From: Liolophura sinensis
Taxonomy: Eukaryota > Mollusca > Polyplacophora > Chitonida > Chitonidae
DNA: 64,000 bases
Reading direction: 5' to 3'
Assembly (NCBI RefSeq): GCF_032854445.1
Contig: NC_088302.1
Span: 7,991,338-8,055,337, forward strand
Under the pieces are notes generated by a model. It was not told where the DNA came from. It saw nothing but the letters and a program-made list of their open reading frames with translations, and did no database searches. This document shows, piece by piece, positions 59,886 through 64,000 of the stretch; positions within the stretch are counted from its first letter, which is position 1, and every line of letters begins with the position of its first letter. Both the position numbers and the translations under genes were made by a program.

Positions 59886-60604
59886 AACCAGACACCTCAG
59901 TGACTACAGTTACAACCAGACACCTCAGTGACTACAGTTACAACCAGACATCTCAGTGGCTACAGTTACAACCAGACACCTCAGTTACAACCTTGATTGT
60001 CAATCACAGTTACAACCAGACACCTCTGTGGCTACAGTTACAACCAGACACCTCAGTGGCTACAGTTACAACCAGACACCTCAGTTACACCCTTGATTGT
60101 CAATCACAGTTACAACCAGACACCTCAGTGACTACAGTTACAACCAGGCACCTCAGCTACAACCTCAATTGTCAATCAGAGTTACAACCAGACACCTCTA
60201 TTACAACCTTGATTGTCAATCACAGTTACAACCAGACACCTCATCAACCCCAGTTACAACCTGATACCGCATCAACAATGGTTACAGCCAGACATTTCAT
60301 TAACCTCAGTTACAACCAGATACCTCACCAATCGAGGTTAGAACCAGACACCTCATCAACCATGGTTACAGCCAGACATCTCATTAACCTCAGTTACAAC
60401 CAGATACCTCACCAATCCTAGTTTCAACCATATACCTCATCAACCACAGTTACAACCAGATACCTCATCAACAATGGTTACAGCCCGACATCTCATTAAC
60501 CTCAGTTACAACCAGATACTTTGCCAACCAAGGTTAGAATCAGACATTTCATTAACCAGGGTTACAACCAGATACCTCCTCAACCGCAGTTACAACCAGA
60601 CATC
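59886..60604. repeat. 26-28-bp minisatellite, first block
   Basis: Units built on GTTACAACCAGACACCTCA with endings GTGACTACA, TCAACCACA or TTAACCTCA. In 59994-60222 the spacer TGATTGTCAATCA, an inverted repeat, recurs three times plus one decayed copy. Confidence 0.93.
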
Positions 60605-60837
60605 CAATGAACCAAGAGTCTTTCACCAATGCAATAAATGTGAGTTCAAGCCCAGGTCATGGTTTCATCTCCTCTGGCCATAGGTGTGAAGGTCTGTCAG
60701 GAACCTGTGGATCGTTGTGGGTTTTCCTCAGGCCCTGCCTGCATGTTATCCTCCTACCATAATGCTGGCTGCCACCGTATAAAGTGAAATAAGTACTGCG
60801 TTAAACACCAATTAAGTAAATAAATAAATAAATAAAA
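60605..60837 (+). mobile_element. SINE family A inserted in the 28-bp array
   Basis: GTGAGTTCAAGCCCAGGTCA (B box), GGAACCTGTGGATCGTTGTG, CCTCCTACCATAATGCTGGC and GCGTTAAACACCAATTAAGT, then (AAAT)n. The A-box head is decayed or absent. Array units lie on both sides. Confidence 0.82.
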
Positions 60838-61455
60838 CCAGCCAACTCATCAACCACGATTACAACCAGACACCTCATCAACCGTGGTTAAAACCACACA
60901 CCTCATCGACCATGGTTACAACAAGACACCTCATCAAACCCAGTTACAGCCAGGCATCCCAACAACCACGGTTACAACCAGACACCCTATCAACCCCAGT
61001 TATAATCAGACACCCATCAACCCCAGTCACAACCAGACACCTCATCAATCCCATTTACAGCCAGGCATCCCAACAACCACGGTTACAACCAGACACCCTA
61101 TCAACCCCAGCTATAATCAGACACCCATCAACCCCAGTCACAACCAGATAGCTAATCAAACCCAGTTACAGCCAGGCATCCCAACAACCATGGTTACAAC
61201 CAGACACCCTATCAACCCCAGTTATAATTAGACATCCATGAACCCCAGTCACAACCAGATACCTAACCAAACCCAGTTACAGCCAGGCATCACAACAACC
61301 ACGGTTACAACCAGACATCCAATCCACCACAGTTACAACCAGACACTTCTTCAACCACGGTTACAACCAGACACCTCTTCAACCACAGTTACAGCCAGAT
61401 ACCTTATCAACCCCAGTTACAACCAGACACCTGAACAACCAAGGCTACAACTATT
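60838..61455. repeat. 26-28-bp minisatellite, second block
   Basis: Continues the GTTACAACCAGACACC repeat. A block of about 120 bp (AGTTACAGCCAGGCATCCCA ... CACCCATCAACCCCAGTCAC) is repeated in order near 60940, 61050 and 61160. Confidence 0.93.
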
Positions 61456-64000
61456 AACTACCATGTGTAAAACTACAGCATTGGCCATTTTCAAAAAAAT
61501 TAGTCAAGTTTTCGTAACTTTTGTTGTAAATGACGTCGCTTTATGATAGTATATAATAGCCAAGTCAACGTCTTTTACACAACGTTACAAGAAATAGGAC
61601 CAGTTTTGTGAAAGTGTCCCCAGCGTATGATTATCTGGGCCCAGACTCATGAAACTTGTTTAGTTGCTCAAGTTGGTAAAGTGACTTTAGCAAAAGAAAA
61701 AAACCCAATAAACCCCATAAATCTACCACTACATAAATTCCTTATGCGTGTTAAAGCAACAGACAGACAAATATCTTGGTCATAACTTAGATTATATACA
61801 CCTCGTGTTTTATTAAGAAAAATGAAAATTTTAATTGAGAAACTGAAGGTTTCATTGCTTACACCTGTATATATGAATGTATTTTACACCAGGGCACTTA
61901 ACATGAGGCACTGCACTTGTACCTAAGTGCTTAAAACCAGTCCTGTCTCAAGTGGCTGGTCTGTCAACCGGACTGTCTGACAGACAGCCTCCCCTCCCTC
62001 CCCATTACCTGTTTCACAGTAGTCAGGACAAGTTAGGCCTCCAGCTACAGTCAGACAAGACAGGGAAAATGCCTGGAATTTTGTCAGATCTCCGCTTCAG
62101 GCTCAACAACAAACATTACTCCACTAACAAGAGGATTTAGTCACAACAAACTAAGTGATTTTGATAGAAGTGTTCTGATTATACTGAGGATCTACTGAGG
62201 ATTGTCTGGGCTCGGTTCTACATGAGCGCACACTTAATAGCCATAAGCAAACCCACCCAGGTGGGGGGTAGAAGGGGTGGAGGGGGGCGCCTCTCCAGAG
62301 AGCATGGCAAGACAGCCTCAAGCAAACCGCTCGAACTTTCCACACTCATTCAGTAAAATAAAGATTAATGGCACCTTTGTACTATGACCTTGATCTTTTC
62401 GTTCATGCAATCACCTGGCTGTATGAGGATTTCACCTTTTTTCACTTCAATGTTAGAAGCAATTTGTACATCAGAAAAGGCAAATAAAATGGCTAAAACT
62501 GACTGAATAAGATTTTTCCAAAAACACAGGTGTGTGTATTAACTTCATTGCTGGTTGCATAAGAGACTAGTTTTATAGTCAACCTGTATTATGAAAGACT
62601 TCAAAATCACCAGTCAAAAAAAATCTTTTTCCAGCATCACCTTTTACTGCAACGGTGTGGTTTTTCGTAACTTTAATAAAATCAGAGTTTATAACCCTTG
62701 TCAAGTTATTTAGTTATATCCAAAGATGTCTAGCAACCTTATATGTTATGGAGTCACAAGAATGTTATCTAGAGAAATGTTTTATATTGAGTCAGCTAAA
62801 TTGGGACAAAATTTATGCTCTGTGAGGACTTGTCATTCCTGTTTTGTTTCAAGATCTGATCAAACAACAGACAACATTCACACATGCCCAGTTTCCTTGT
62901 TCTAAAAGCAGGGCAACACCTTAATCTCTTAAGCACCCGAAATAATGATTTTCTGATGGCTAAGCTGGCTTAACAGTTTATACTTCCTGGGGACTATATT
63001 TACAGTATCAGGGAGAGGGATAAGGACTCTGCACAGGCCTCAGGTATGGCAAATATCTGGACAAAGTGTGGTTATGTTTAGGTGTAATTTTGGCCAGAAT
63101 GAGCTGGTAATGAGCGCCAGATGACAGGCAGGCACCACTGATATTGCTGACTTAGGACTGACTAGCTAGAGGCCCTCCTATACATACCATTGTAAGTGAG
63201 ACATTCCACCTTTAAGAATGTAATGAATACGGCACTATGGATTACATAAAAACTAAAGTGACTCTAAAAGTGTGTTACATAAACAACGCACTGTGCAACT
63301 GTTAGGCAACCTTCTGGTACTGCACTAAAAGAACAGCAGACAAATATGTAAACTTTCTGAACTCACAAGGGTTTTGACACAAGCTTCAGTCCATGGCACG
63401 CACATTTGGGAGGGCAGGTTTTGTACACACAAAACACACTACATGTGCATGAAAACAAACTGCCCAGGTGAAGTTGGGAGGAAAACATATATACATGTTC
63501 AGTGGAAATCATCACAAAAATGCTGTTTTCTGATACTATCAATCATATATGCATTTGATCACATTTTTCTAATCCTCATTTTATGTATTGCAAAATATAA
63601 TTGCTAGGCGAAACAACTCTGTCTGACAAACTCACTCATGTTCAGATGTTCTTATAAACTTATTCAAGCTTCTGTACCCAGCTGTTTGAAAATGTGAGTT
63701 AAATGTTAATCCAGACTTAACTCTTAATAGGTATCTTATTCTAGTACAAATCTCACGTGATTTAAAGTCCAGACTAAAATTAATACCAGGCTTAACAGTT
63801 AATCCACTGTCGAACAACTGGGTCCTGGAATGGCTTTACAAAAGCACTGACCCACTTCTGGTTTACCTCCTAATATATCTTGCCACTGACAAAATTCTGC
63901 TTGTTTTTCGGGTTTTGCTGACTCTATGTAAAAGCTGGCCTGTCATGTTTAACACAGCAGAGCTAAAACTATTCACTGTACCAAGATCATTCAATCAAAT
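61456..64000. other. no recognisable gene or repeat
   Basis: Mostly A+T-rich unique sequence. A G/C-richer patch lies at 62255-62300. The missing first START exon could lie here but I could not find one with a matching phase-0 donor and START N-terminal pattern. Confidence 0.35.

Noticed and set aside
61980-62045. Candidate first START exon on the minus strand
   Set aside because: A possible GTAATG donor and an AG are present, but the only frame ending in phase 0 contains a stop codon.
63150-63240. Another SINE tail
   Set aside because: Only loose resemblance (CATTGTAAGTGAGACATTCC); no poly(AAAT) tail or other family motif.

Overview
The window looks like non-microbial, A+T-rich animal genomic DNA. 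Tandem minisatellites and tRNA-derived SINEs dominate it, and long open frames occur only inside tandem arrays. The commonest SINE has a tRNA-like head (B box GTTCAAGTCC) and a tail ending in (AAATAAAT)n. From memory, this family is widespread in mollusc genomes, especially bivalves. I therefore infer a bivalve or another mollusc, but nothing here fixes the species.

One protein-coding gene can be supported. It is a minus-strand, single-domain START (StAR-related lipid transfer) protein of the STARD4/5/6 type, reconstructed from five exons: 46576-46625, 31852-31987, 21914-22028, 21179-21272 and 20604-20769 (in order of translation). Splice sites and phases agree at every junction and give 186 residues plus a stop. 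Roughly the first 35 residues are missing, so the first coding exon lies somewhere above 46626 or outside the window. A good polyadenylation signal at 16745-16750 may mark a distal 3' end.

Layout. Bases 1-16700 are apparently intergenic. They hold degraded SINEs, a roughly 897-bp non-autonomous DNA transposon with repeat-built inverted ends (13197-14093, inserted in a SINE), a G-quadruplex motif and no large tandem arrays. Bases 16700-20603 are probable 3' UTR or downstream flank. Bases 20604-22028 hold the three 3' exons. The 9.8-kb intron 22029-31851 holds a 16/17-bp array, a 25-bp array, a 36-bp array and several SINEs, one nested. The 14.6-kb intron 31988-46575 holds a 49-bp array, a 42-bp alternating purine-pyrimidine array, a 19-bp array, a 95-bp array and a dispersed repeat linked to two arrays. 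Bases 46626-64000 (first intron or upstream region) hold 33-, 40-, 60-, 116- and 28-bp arrays.

The large open frames in the arrays (up to 494 codons) are most simply a by-product of repetition. The 60-bp array (24 units, almost no indels) and part of the 95-bp array (linked indels that preserve frame) deserve a transcript check. I found no clear previously undescribed functional system. The most distinctive signals are the tandem-built transposon ends, the clustering of minisatellites on the gene side of the window, and a single-copy array unit next to a dispersed repeat that suggests where one array came from.
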